This document shows, in pieces, positions 52,021 through 61,100 of a stretch of DNA of 64,000 nt (its first letter is position 1; every line of letters starts with the position of its first letter). The position numbers were made by a program, and so were the translations under genes. Origin of the DNA: JAVEDQ01 sp963783105 (GTDB lineage Bacteria > Actinomycetota > Actinomycetes > Frankiales > Frankiaceae); contig CAWAMI010000001.1 in the NCBI GenBank assembly GCA_963783105.1, positions 62,001 through 126,000 of the forward strand, read 5' to 3'. Below the pieces are notes generated by a model. It was given only the letters and a program-made list of their open reading frames with translations. It did no database searches and was not told where the DNA came from.

Positions 52021-52479
52021 GTGGGCGCGCGCTCGTGGCCGGATGCGATGGGGCTCGCCCTGGAGCAGGCGCGGGCGGCGCTGGAGACCTCGGACGTGCC
52101 CGTCGGGGCGGTCGTCCTCGGACCCGAGGGCGAGCTGCTCGGCCGGGGTCGCAACGCCCGCGAGGCGACCGGCGACCCGACCGCGCACGCGGAGGTGCTG
52201 GCGCTTCGGGCCGCATCCGCCGAGGCGGGCTCGTGGCGGCTGGACGGCTGCACGCTGGTCGTGACGCTCGAGCCCTGCACGATGTGCGCCGGCGCGATCG
52301 TGCTCTCCCGGATCAGCCGGGTGGTCTTCGGGGCGCACGACGAGAAGGCCGGCGCCGTCGGCTCGCTGTGGGACCTGGTGCGCGACCGCCGGCTCAACTC
52401 GCGGGCCGAGGTGATTCCCGGCGTGCGGGCGGAGGAGTCGACGGCGCTGCTGCAGGAGTTCTTCGCCGGCCACCGATGA
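52021..52479 (+). CDS. tadA: tRNA-specific adenosine deaminase (TadA)
   Basis: A 152-residue deaminase that converts A34 of tRNA-Arg(ACG) to inosine. Zinc ligands are His in TAHAEVLAL, with catalytic Glu, and the two Cys in EPCTMCAGA. N-terminal WPDAMGLALEQARAAL matches the family start. GTG at 52021 is assumed, with GTG 52018 and ATG 52048 as alternatives; no ribosome binding site is visible, so translation may be coupled to the upstream gene 10 nt away. Length is within the usual 145-170. Confidence 0.92.
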   Translation: MGARSWPDAMGLALEQARAALETSDVPVGAVVLGPEGELLGRGRNAREATGDPTAHAEVLALRAASAEAGSWRLDGCTLVVTLEPCTMCAGAIVLSRISRVVFGAHDEKAGAVGSLWDLVRDRRLNSRAEVIPGVRAEESTALLQEFFAGHR

Positions 52480-52524
52480 ACGGAACGCGGTCCGGCAGCG
52501 CGCCGGGACGATCAGTGGGTCCAG

Positions 52525-52530
52525 TACGCT
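52525..52530 (+). promoter_or_regulatory. -10 element TACGCT for tRNA-Ser
   Basis: TACGCT matches the TANNNT -10 and ends 7 nt before the tRNA 5' end. No strong -35 is visible. Confidence 0.5.
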
Positions 52531-52537
52531 AGCCCGC

Positions 52538-52627
52538 GGTGGAGTCGCGTAGTGGCCGAGCGCGCACGCCTCGAAAGCGTGTGACGGTGCAAGCCGTCCG
52601 TGGGTTCAAATCCCACCTCCACCGCCA
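52538..52627 (+). tRNA. tRNA-Ser (anticodon CGA)
   Basis: A cloverleaf with 7-bp acceptor GGTGGAG/CTCCACC. The anticodon stem CACGC/GCGTG closes loop CTCGAAA, giving anticodon CGA at 52572-52574, which reads UCG codons. The long class-II variable arm is typical of serine tRNAs. The T arm is GTGGG-TTCAAAT-CCCAC. The discriminator G and CCA are encoded. Confidence 0.97.
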
Positions 52628-52702
52628 ACCCCTTCGGGTGAGAACCAGCAGGTCACGACCCTGCGGGCGCCCACCGGTGCGCAGCACGAACGGACGGCGG
52701 AC

Positions 52703-52963
52703 ATGGGCCGGCGGGAGTACACCAGCCTGACGACGTACCTGAACGACCGCGGGGCGCTCGTCGTGATGGACGCCGACGGCGCGATCCGCGAAGGCGCGGT
52801 GAACGTCACCGAGGAGCTGGGACGGCTCCGCGGCTACGGCTGGCAGGTCGTCGACGTCGACACGTCCGAGACCGAGGTCGTCGAGAGCAGCGCCGCCGGG
52901 AAGACGGTCACGAGCGTCGTCATGACGAGCTACCTGCTCGAGCGGCAGGCCGAGGGCGCCTGA
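52703..52963 (+). CDS. small hypothetical protein, 86 residues
   Basis: A soluble alpha/beta protein beginning MGRREYTSLTTYLNDRGALV, followed by a Gly/Asp-rich beta turn and a hydrophobic C-terminal helix (SVVMTSYLLERQ). No family is recognised. The codon pattern (G/C thirds) fits coding DNA. No strong ribosome binding site; it starts 75 nt after the tRNA. Confidence 0.55.
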   Translation: MGRREYTSLTTYLNDRGALVVMDADGAIREGAVNVTEELGRLRGYGWQVVDVDTSETEVVESSAAGKTVTSVVMTSYLLERQAEGA

Positions 52964-52968
52964 CCCCC

Positions 52969-53175
52969 TCAGTCGTCCGCCGCAGGGTCGACGTCCCGGG
53001 TGAACGGCGTCACGTTCCGGCAGTTGAGGCAGCGCAGGTTGAGCCCGCGAACCGTCGAGCGGTCCTCCTCGCGGGACACGACCGCCCGCACCAGCTGCAT
53101 CGACTGCCGAAGACAGCCGGGGCAGTAGCTCGACACGGACCCGAGCGCGTGCTGGTCGGGGCCCTCAGTAAGCAC
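52969..53175 (-). CDS. small zinc-ribbon protein, 68 residues
   Basis: Contains two CxxC knuckles (SSYCPGCLRQ and LRCLNCRNVT) 30 residues apart, as in zinc-ribbon mini-proteins. The function is unknown. GTG at 53175 is assumed. It converges with the 86-residue hypothetical gene. Confidence 0.6.
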   Translation of the reverse strand: MLTEGPDQHALGSVSSYCPGCLRQSMQLVRAVVSREEDRSTVRGLNLRCLNCRNVTPFTRDVDPAADD

Positions 53176-53334
53176 GCGACTGCTCCCCGTGCCTCCGGCC
53201 GACCGCTGCCGACACCCGAGCCGATCCCCCGCGACGCATGCTCACCCCGTCCTCGGCGCCACCCCCGTACAGGCGCATGACAGAGCAGCGCCCCGCCCGG
53301 TCCCAGCGTTACGGCTCTCGGCGCAGGATCGGCC

Positions 53335-55554
53335 TCAGTCCGGCGCGAGCGGCACGTCGCGGGACAGGAGGTCGGGCTCCTCGTAGGGCCGGGTCAGGTC
53401 CAGTTCCCGCCGCGGGGCGGGCGCGGGCGGCGCGGTCCAGGCCTCCCAGTGCCGCTCGTTGACCAGCGGCGGGATCGAGGTCTGGAAGCGGTTGAGCAGC
53501 CCCATCGACTCGAGCTCGGCCGGGTCCAGCGGACGGAAGCCCGCCGTCGGCGCCAGCTGGAGGAACCGGCCGATCGACGGCACCCCGTCCTTCAGGACGA
53601 ACAGCAGGTAGATCCCGCCCGGCGCCACGTAGCCGTCCGGCGGCGCCTGCACGCTCACGCCACCGTCGGTGCGACCGACGATCCGCAGCTCGACCAGTCG
53701 CTGGTTGAAGTTGAACGAGTGCGTCACCGAGCTGCACCGGACGATCACGACCTCGTCGACCTGGTGCGCGTCCGGGGTCTCGATCTCGAACGTCTGGTCG
53801 TACTGCACCCCGTCCGGCGCTGCGGTCACGGCCGGCCGCGTGCCGGCGAACAGGTAGGGCGGGCTGAACAGCTCGACCCGGGTCTCGCCGACGTTGTAGG
53901 GCGGCGGGTTCCACGACCCGTCGGTGCCGGCCGTGAGGACTCTGCCGTCGGGCAGCAGGATCGCGGTGGCGTGGTAGAGCCGGGGGACGACGGCGTTGGC
54001 CATCGTCGTCCAGGTCTCGGTTCGCGGATCGAAGATCTCCGCCTCGAAGACGGGCGATGCGGAGTTGTCGCTCTGGCCCCGCCGGCCGCCGTTGCAGACG
54101 AACACGGTGCCGTCCGGCAGCAGCACGGAGTCGGGCATGACGCGGCTGTTCGCCATGGGCGCCGTGAGGCGCCACCGCCGCTGCGCCGCGCCGGTGTCCA
54201 GGATCTCGCAAGTGGCGGTCGCCGGCGCCGAGATGCCGCCCTCAGGACCGCCGCCGCCGATCATCATCACGCTGGCCCGGTAGGGCGGGTCGCTCGTGGG
54301 CCGCAGCGGGAGCAGGGCACAGGTGCCCTCCACGCCGTAGGTCCGGCTCGCGCGGTCGGGCCGGTCGGCGGCCTCGAGGACCCCGGGGCGTACCCGGAAC
54401 GTCTCGAGATCGAGGAACTGGGTTCGCGTACCGCCGTGGACCAGCGCCGTCTTGTCGGGCAGCACGACCAGGAACGGATACAACGCGGACCCGAGCTCGA
54501 GGACGTCGAGGACGCCCGTCTCCGGCCCGAGACCGGTGGCGCGGTCGTAGACCTCGAAGGTGTTGTTCGCGGCCGCCGGCGGCCGGTCGTTGCGGGCGTG
54601 GCCACCGACCACCATCACGCGGCCGTCCGGCAGCGTCGTCGCCGAGGGGTACCAGCGCGGTTGACGCATGTCGTCGAGGTAGTGCCAGTGCCCGCCGCCG
54701 GGTCCGCCCGGAACGAACTCGTGGATCGACTTGACCGGGGTGGGGCGGACGTAGCCCTCCCGGTCGCCGCCGAAGACGATGAGTCGACCGTCGGGAAGGA
54801 ACGCGTGGCCGCCGCAGAAGATGTTCTCGAGTTCCGGCAGCGGACCCTCGTAGGAGGGGTGCAGGAGCGTTCCGGTCGCGAGGTCGAGAACCGCGGAGAC
54901 TGCGTGCAAGGGCGGTTCGGGCGGCACGGCGGGGTTGTCCGGCTCGCGGAAGTTGAGGAACAGGACCTGGTTCGTGTGCAGCAGCGCGACGTGCACGCCC
55001 ACCACGCCGGAGCTGAACGGCGCGACCTCCCAGCGGCCCGCGACCGCGGCGGCCCGCGTCGAGGGCTGAGGTCCCGGGTAGACGACGTAGGCGCTGCGCC
55101 TGTCCCAGAAGACGTCGGCCCGCTGGAACCTGCTCCGGCGCCCGCGGAGCACCGGCTCCTCGTCGCTGGTGGGGAACCCGTAGCCGGCGTTCTCAGGGCC
55201 TCCGTCGTCGAGGTAACGCTGCAGGATGGCGCCGTGCACCTCGTGGGCTCCGGTCGCCCGGGTCCAGTAGACGTGGCCGCCCTGGAAGCGGTTGAACCGA
55301 CCGCCGGCGATCGACGTCTCGTCGGTCAAGGGGTAGCCGAGCGGGCTTCGTTCGTAGCCGAGGCGGGCCCACAGGTCGCGGATGTCGCCGTGGACCTCGT
55401 GCGCCCCGGTCTTCTGGGTCCAGTAGATGGACCCCCGCTGGTAGTGGTTGTAGCGGCCGAGACCGTCGGGCGTCGGGTTCTCGGTGCTCGTGGGCTGGCC
55501 CAGGAACCCCGAGGCCCCTCCCAGCTTCCGGTACTTGTCTGAGATCGCGGACAT
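53335..55554 (-). CDS. galactose/glyoxal oxidase-like copper radical oxidase with N-terminal LGFP repeats
   Basis: A 739-residue protein. Three LGFP-type repeats (residues ~1-165; LGFLGQPTS-like units with YWT/GAHEVHG) are followed by a Kelch beta-propeller (~180-570) and a DUF1929 C-terminal domain. Active-site residues align with galactose oxidase: Cys 247 (FCGG) and Tyr 302 (RWYPS) for the thioether cofactor, Tyr 527-His 528 (RLYHAT) and His 612 (THSFNF). It should oxidise alcohols or aldehydes and release H2O2. The ATG has GGGGGAGG 7 nt upstream and no signal peptide is present, which is odd because LGFP repeats usually act at the cell wall. Confidence 0.87.
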   Translation of the reverse strand: MSAISDKYRKLGGASGFLGQPTSTENPTPDGLGRYNHYQRGSIYWTQKTGAHEVHGDIRDLWARLGYERSPLGYPLTDETSIAGGRFNRFQGGHVYWTRATGAHEVHGAILQRYLDDGGPENAGYGFPTSDEEPVLRGRRSRFQRADVFWDRRSAYVVYPGPQPSTRAAAVAGRWEVAPFSSGVVGVHVALLHTNQVLFLNFREPDNPAVPPEPPLHAVSAVLDLATGTLLHPSYEGPLPELENIFCGGHAFLPDGRLIVFGGDREGYVRPTPVKSIHEFVPGGPGGGHWHYLDDMRQPRWYPSATTLPDGRVMVVGGHARNDRPPAAANNTFEVYDRATGLGPETGVLDVLELGSALYPFLVVLPDKTALVHGGTRTQFLDLETFRVRPGVLEAADRPDRASRTYGVEGTCALLPLRPTSDPPYRASVMMIGGGGPEGGISAPATATCEILDTGAAQRRWRLTAPMANSRVMPDSVLLPDGTVFVCNGGRRGQSDNSASPVFEAEIFDPRTETWTTMANAVVPRLYHATAILLPDGRVLTAGTDGSWNPPPYNVGETRVELFSPPYLFAGTRPAVTAAPDGVQYDQTFEIETPDAHQVDEVVIVRCSSVTHSFNFNQRLVELRIVGRTDGGVSVQAPPDGYVAPGGIYLLFVLKDGVPSIGRFLQLAPTAGFRPLDPAELESMGLLNRFQTSIPPLVNERHWEAWTAPPAPAPRRELDLTRPYEEPDLLSRDVPLAPD

Positions 55555-55687
55555 GTGTGCGCCTCCCCCACGGTGTTCCGGCCGAGCGGGGGCACAGCCA
55601 ACTCCTCTTTCGCCGCGAAGGGAAAGAGTTCAGCGAAATTGACCTCGGAAACGTGGTCCGAATGTCGACGCGGACCCAGCGGTCGGA

Positions 55688-56335
55688 TCAGTACGACCCG
55701 GCCGACTGGAAGTGCGACCACGCTCCGCACGGCGAGCCGTACTGAGAGGCGATGTAGCCGAGCCCCCAATCGATCTGGGTCGCGGGGTTGGTCCGCCAGT
55801 CCGAGCCGGCGCTCGCCATCTTCGACCCGGGCAACGCCTGCGGGATGCCGTAGGCCCCGCTGGGGTTGGCAGCGGTGGTGCGCCAGCCGCTCTCCCGCGT
55901 CCACAGCGAGTCGAGGCAGCTGAACTGCCCGCTCCAACCGCGGGCCGCCAGCTTCGCCCGCGCGATGCTCCGCGGGTCACCGCTGGAGACGGCTGTCGTG
56001 GCGGCCGGGCGCCGGGTGACGCGCGGACGGACCGTGGGCTTCGGCGTCGACGGCGTGCGCCGGATGGTCGGGCGGTAGGTCGACCGGCTGACCGGACGTG
56101 GCGTGTAGACCGGCGGCTTCGGGGTCGCGCTCGGCGTCACCGCGGGCTTCGGCGTGGGCGAGGGCGGCGGAGCGACGACCGCCGCCTGCGTCACGGGCGG
56201 CGGTGCCGCCGGCGCGGCGGCGACGGGCTTCTTCTCGCCGGCCGCTGCCGGGACGGCCAGTCGACCGGCTCCCGCGACGGCGATGGCGAACACGGCGATC
56301 AGGATGCTGAGGGCGCGACGACGTGAGCCGTCCAT
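55688..56335 (-). CDS. lytic transglycosylase-like secreted protein under a c-di-AMP riboswitch
   Basis: A 215-residue protein. The signal peptide is RRRALSILIAVFAIAVAGA with a cut near AAA. A Pro/Thr/Ala-rich linker of ~70 residues follows, then a C-terminal domain (~140-215: FSCLDSLWTRESGW, NPSGAYGIPQALPGSKM, YIASQYGSPCGAWSHFQ) of the actinobacterial transglycosylase SLT/resuscitation-like type, with Glu in TRESGW as the probable acid. Role: peptidoglycan cleavage outside the membrane. ATG 56335 was chosen; TTG 56356 has an AGGGGA ribosome binding site but lies in the P1 stem of the riboswitch just upstream. Convergence is not an issue: the next gene is the copper-radical oxidase on the same strand. 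Confidence 0.85.
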   Translation of the reverse strand: MDGSRRRALSILIAVFAIAVAGAGRLAVPAAAGEKKPVAAAPAAPPPVTQAAVVAPPPSPTPKPAVTPSATPKPPVYTPRPVSRSTYRPTIRRTPSTPKPTVRPRVTRRPAATTAVSSGDPRSIARAKLAARGWSGQFSCLDSLWTRESGWRTTAANPSGAYGIPQALPGSKMASAGSDWRTNPATQIDWGLGYIASQYGSPCGAWSHFQSAGSY

Positions 56336-56353
56336 CTGCGCGCAGGCACGAAA

Positions 56354-56508
56354 CAAGGACGTCCCCTACCGCCTGCGAGGTGAGCTGTCGGGTTCGGGCT
56401 GGGAGGCCCGGCCGTGACCGGTGGGACCGGTTCTCGGCTTCACCCCGAGGACGACCTCGACCGCGCGTACACGGTCGACACCGCCCGGAGATGGTTTCCC
56501 CGTCCCTG
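56354..56508 (-). ncRNA. c-di-AMP riboswitch (ydaO-yuaA class)
   Basis: On the minus strand the region holds the class signatures: GGGACGGGGAAACC at the 5' part, CGGGGTGAAGCC in the middle, and CCCGAACCCGACAGCTCACC then CTCGCAGGCG at the 3' part. A P1 helix CAGGGACG/CGTCCTTG closes it (56501-56508 with 56354-56361). The class is known from S. coelicolor rpf-type and other actinobacterial cell-wall hydrolase leaders. It lies 19 nt before ATG 56335. A competing hairpin CGCAGGC/GCCTGCG (56371-56377 with 56341-56347) could serve as the expression platform. Confidence 0.9.
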
Positions 56509-56713
56509 CCCGACTGCTGGCGGGTGCCATGGCCAGGGGCAGGGTTCGGCGTTCCGACCACGGCGGACCGCTCGACGAGCGGTCCTCCCGGGAACTGTCC
56601 TCCCGGAGATACGGACAAACCTACCGACCCGCCCACAACCCCTGCGAACCGGGGGCGGGTGCCGGCTCGCAGGGACTGCGCTTTCTCGGCCGACGGGAGG
56701 GGGTGGGCGCGCC

Positions 56714-56800
56714 GGATACATACAGCTCGCGTCGGGCGACCGTCAGAACCTGGGCGAATCGGGCAGTCGATCAAGGTTTCTCGGGAAGGTGTATGTATCC
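56714..56800. promoter_or_regulatory. 11-bp inverted repeat GGATACATACA / TGTATGTATCC, AT-rich
   Basis: Arms at 56714-56724 and 56790-56800 are perfect inverted repeats, separated by 65 nt. Extended to 13 bp they have one mismatch. They lie in the divergent gap (56509-56871) between the riboswitch leader and the SDR gene. Beyond this repeat, the gap shows no gene. The arms contain TATGTA, -10-like in either direction. Confidence 0.55.
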
Positions 56801-56871
56801 GCCGACGAACTGCCGGGCCGGGCGCTGGTGGGCCGGCCTCTGATCGCCGGGGTCGCGGGTAGGACCGGGAC

Positions 56872-57750
56872 ATGACACTCCCGCCCGCACCCGTCTTCGC
56901 GGTCACCGGGGCCACCGGCGGCATCGGCGGCCGGGTCGCGCGTCGCCTCGCCGATGCCGGCGCCGAGCAGATCCTGCTGGGGCGCAACGCTGCCCGCGCC
57001 CCCCAGGTGCCGCGCAGCACGGTGCGCACCGCCGACTTCGAGGACGCGGACGGGCTCCGTCGGGCGCTGACCGGCGCCACGACGCTGTTCCTCGTCTCCG
57101 CCACCGAGCATCCCGACCGCGTCCGGCTGCACCGGCAGGCCATCGACGCCGCCGTCGCGGTCGGCATCGAGCGCATCGTCTACGTGTCGTTCCTCGGCGC
57201 CGCGCCCGACGCCACCTTCACCTTCGCCCGCGACCACTACGCGACCGAGGAGCACCTGCGCAGCACAGGTCTCGCCACGACATCCCTGCGCGACAGCATG
57301 TACCAGGACTTCCTGCCCGGCTTCGCCGACGCGTCCGGGGTCATCCGCGGCCCCGCCGGCGACGGGGCGGTCTCGGCGGTCACCCGCGACGACATCGCCG
57401 ACGTCGCCGCCCGGGTGCTGCTCGAGCCGCGGACGCACGACGGCCGCATCTACGACGTCACCGGACCGGAGGCGCTGACCCTCGGCGAGGTGGCGGAACG
57501 GCTCAGCGTGGTCAGCGGAAGGCGCGTGGTCTACGAACCGGAGACCGAGGACGAGGCCTACGCCTCCCGCGCAGGACAGGGGGCGGACTTCGAGGTGACC
57601 GGATGGGTCACGTCCTACCAGGCGATCGCGACCGGGGAGCTGTCCACGGTCAGCAGCACCGTGGAGGCCGTCACCGGCTCCCCGGCTCAGCGCTTCCACG
57701 ACTTCCTGCGCTGGAATCCGGACAGCTGGAGCCACCTCGGGGGTGGCTGA
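56872..57750 (+). CDS. NmrA/SDR-type NAD(P)-binding protein
   Basis: A 292-residue atypical short-chain dehydrogenase. Rossmann motif VTGATGGIGGRVARRLADAG is at the N terminus, with RIVYVSFLGAAPDATFTFARD and DITGxE-like VTGPEALTLGEVAERLSVVS. The family includes NmrA regulators and quinone reductases such as QorB; the YxxxK catalytic pair is not evident. ATG at 56872 is assumed. Divergent from the riboswitch-controlled gene. Confidence 0.85.
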   Translation: MTLPPAPVFAVTGATGGIGGRVARRLADAGAEQILLGRNAARAPQVPRSTVRTADFEDADGLRRALTGATTLFLVSATEHPDRVRLHRQAIDAAVAVGIERIVYVSFLGAAPDATFTFARDHYATEEHLRSTGLATTSLRDSMYQDFLPGFADASGVIRGPAGDGAVSAVTRDDIADVAARVLLEPRTHDGRIYDVTGPEALTLGEVAERLSVVSGRRVVYEPETEDEAYASRAGQGADFEVTGWVTSYQAIATGELSTVSSTVEAVTGSPAQRFHDFLRWNPDSWSHLGGG

Positions 57751-57778
57751 GACCGCCCCGAACGGGCAGGCGTAGGCC

Positions 57779-58063
57779 ATGGCACGCGACTCCGAGACCT
57801 CCGAGACCTCCGAGAACAGCGGGAAGATCGAGAAGAACGACCAGGCCCGGGACCGCGCCGACGGCAACGCGCCAGGCGAGTGGCCCGGTTCCGGAACGAC
57901 CGTCGAGGGCCCGGTCGACACGGCGACCAGTGGCATCCTCGGCGGCGCGCCCGAAGGCGGCCGGCAGAGCGCCTCGACCAGCGCGCGGGAGCAGGAGCCC
58001 GAGGACCGTCCCGCCGAACGCCTCGTCGAGGACCCCGGCCCGGACCCGACCCGGAGCGGCTGA
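57779..58063 (+). CDS. small disordered hypothetical protein, 94 residues
   Basis: A Ser/Glu/Asp/Pro-rich, hydrophilic protein with a SETSETSE repeat near its start and no hydrophobic core. Possible but unproven; an antisense frame overlaps it. It starts 28 nt after the SDR stop. Confidence 0.45.
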   Translation: MARDSETSETSENSGKIEKNDQARDRADGNAPGEWPGSGTTVEGPVDTATSGILGGAPEGGRQSASTSAREQEPEDRPAERLVEDPGPDPTRSG

Positions 58064-58131
58064 GGCGACACGCCGCGGACGGAACAGCCGAGGATCTTCA
58101 GGAGTGGCGCGGACCACCCGAAGCTTGAACC

Positions 58132-61100
58132 GTGACCCTGCGACGGTTCTCGGTCAGAAGCAGACCGACGACTTCTGCAACCCTGCGGCGGGCCGTGCCA
58201 CTCATCCTCGGCCTCGTCGTCGTGCTCGCCCTGGCGGCGTTGTCGATCTCGCTCGGCCGCGCCAACGTGGGCGACGCCGAGCACGAGCGGCTCGCCGAGC
58301 GCGGACGGCTCGTCCGGCAGATCGGCTCCTACGTCACGCAGGCCTACGACGCGGACAAGCTGCGCAACGACGTCGCCCGCGCGCCGTTCAACCCCTCGAG
58401 CCCCGAGGTGAACGAGCTGCTGCTGCAGCAGTTCCAGGTCACGCCGACCGGCGACCCGAACATCATCGTCGCCCTGTTCGACCGCAGCGGGAAGCAGATC
58501 GCTTCCCGACCCAAGCGCAACGACCTCGCCGTGGGCGTCCTCGGCGACGCCTGGCAGCAGGCGCTCGGCGGGCAGGTCAAGGAGACACAGACCTTCCGCC
58601 TCGGCGACCAGGTCCTGCGGGCCTACGCGGTGCCCGTCGGCGCCGGACCGCGACCCTGGGCCGTCCTCGTCGCGGTGCCGCGGGAGGAGTCGGGTCAGCA
58701 GTTCCACCAGCGGCTGAAGGGCCTCGGGGCCGACTCCGGCGGCCTGTCCACGGTCGACGCCCGCGGCATCGTCCTGACGTCCTGGGATCCGGCGAGCATC
58801 GGCTCCCAGCAGCTGTCGACGGCGGAGATGGACGCCCTGCACGCGTCCCCGACCGGGTTCCGCGAGTGGTACTCCGGCGAGGGTCGCGACCGGACGGTCA
58901 CGATGGCCGCCGTCAACCCGAACTCGGGCTACGCCCAGGTGTTCTCCCAGCGCACCGAGGTCCTGTTCGCCGACCTGCACCGGGCCCAGCACCTCCGCGA
59001 CGGCACCGTGCTCGCCGTCCTCGTCGTCGCGCTGGCCGGCCTCGGTCTGCTCGGCTGGCGCCGGGAACGCACGGCGCGCCGCGCGGCCGCGCGGCTGCAC
59101 GCGCTGCTCAAGAACGCCCACGACATCGTGCTCGTGGTCGACAGGTCGTCGACGCTGACCTTCGTCAGCCCGGCGATCGAGGACCTCCTCGGCCACGACG
59201 AGACGGCCTGGACCGGCCACCCGCTGTTCGACCTGGTCCATCCCGACGACGCCGGCCGGGTCGCTGCGGTCGTCGCCGACGCCTGCGACGGACGGCTGCT
59301 CAATGTCCGGCTCCGGGCCTCCGACGGCAGCGTGCGCTGGTTCGACATCGAGAGCAGCGAGGTCTCGGGCGACGAGCGACTGTCCGGCACCCTGCTGACC
59401 TGCCACGACGTCGGGGAGCGCAAGGGGCTGCAGGACCAGCTCACCTTCCGCGCCAGCCACGACGAGCTCACCGGTCTCGCCAACCGGGCCGTCTTCTGCG
59501 AGCGCCTCGACGCTCTCGTCGGCCGTAGCGAACAGCCCGCCAGCGGCTTCGCCGTCCTGTTCGTGGACCTCGACCACTTCAAGCCGGTGAACGACACCCT
59601 CGGCCACGACGCCGGCGACCAGGTGCTGCGCACCGCCGCCGCCCGGCTGAGCAGCGGCGTGCGTCCCGGCGATCTGGTCTGCCGCTTCGGCGGCGACGAG
59701 TTCGGCGTCCTGCTCCCCGGGGCGGACCAGGCGACGGCGTGCGAGATCGCGCAGGGCCTGGTGCGCTCCGTCCGCGCCCCGATCGCGGTCGGCACGGCGC
59801 TCGTCCACATCGACGCGAGCATCGGCGTCACGCTCTCCGGCGGCAGCGCCTCGCAGCACTCCGAGGGCCTCATCCGCGAGGCGGACGAGGCCATGTACCT
59901 GGCCAAGCAGGCCGGTCGCGGCCGGTTCGCCGTCCACCCCGGCCGCGCCGCCGGCATCCCGGCGCCGCGCACCGGCGCGGGTGCCGAGGTGGGTCCGCTC
60001 CCCGGGCCGGCGCTGCTGCCCGTCGTCGAGCCCCGCCGCCGCCCGGGCTTCCCGAAAGCGGTCGCGCGGGCGGAGCGGCGAACGCTCCGGCAGGTCCTCG
60101 GCCACCTCCTGCCGCTGGTGGTCGCCGGCGCCCTCGTCGTCGGCATCGCCGCGCTGGGTGCCGTTCAGGAGACCCGCGCCACCACGGCCGCCGAGAACAA
60201 GCGCGTCGCGGAGCGCTCCGACCTGACCCTGCGGGTCGCGGAGTACAGCGCCATCGTGACCGACCCGCGTCGCCTGATGCCGGCCGTCGGCCAGGCGCCC
60301 TGGAACGTGGACGATCTCTCCGCCAACACCGCGATCCTCGAGGCGTTCAGCCACTCCCCCGCGGCGGGCACGAACTCCGTCGTCGCGGTGGCGAAGCTGG
60401 ACGGCACGATCGCCGCGAGCTACCCGGCGGGCGCGACCGTGGACCTGCCGCGCAGCGACGTCACGTTCCGCAACGCCGTCCGCGGGACCCCCGGCTTCTC
60501 CCGCCTGTACGCGGTCGACACGATGCCCCGCGGCTGGTACGCGTTGCCCGTCGTCCTCGACGGTTCCCCTCGGGCGATCCTGCTCATCGGGCAGTCGGCC
60601 CGCGACACCGAGGTGTCGAAGCTGCAGGAGGCGGTCGGTTCGCTCGGCTTCGGCGAGGGCGGCCTGTCGACCGTCGACCGCGGTGGCTTCGTCTACGCCT
60701 CGTGGGACCGCCGCAAGATCGGCACGAAGCTGGTCGACGCCCGCGACCTGGCCGGCCTCAGCCTGGGCGAGGTCCGCCGGATCGACCGGAACGGCGTGAC
60801 GATGCTGATCAGCCCGGCCTGGGCAGCCGGTGATCCGAGCCTGCGCTTCACGGTGTTCCGCCAACCGACCGACGTCTTCTTCGGTGACCTCCGCAGCGGT
60901 CAGACGACGCGCAACGCGCTGCTGTTCGGGCTGGTGTGCGCCGCCGTCCTGGGCCTCGCCCTGCTGAACCGGCGCCGCGAACTCGCCGAGCGCAGGAGCA
61001 GCGCGCGGTTGCAGACCCTGCTCCACAACGCACACGACATCGTCGTCGCCGTGGACGGGTCGGGACGCACGACCTTCGTCAGCTCCGCCATCGAGGGCCT

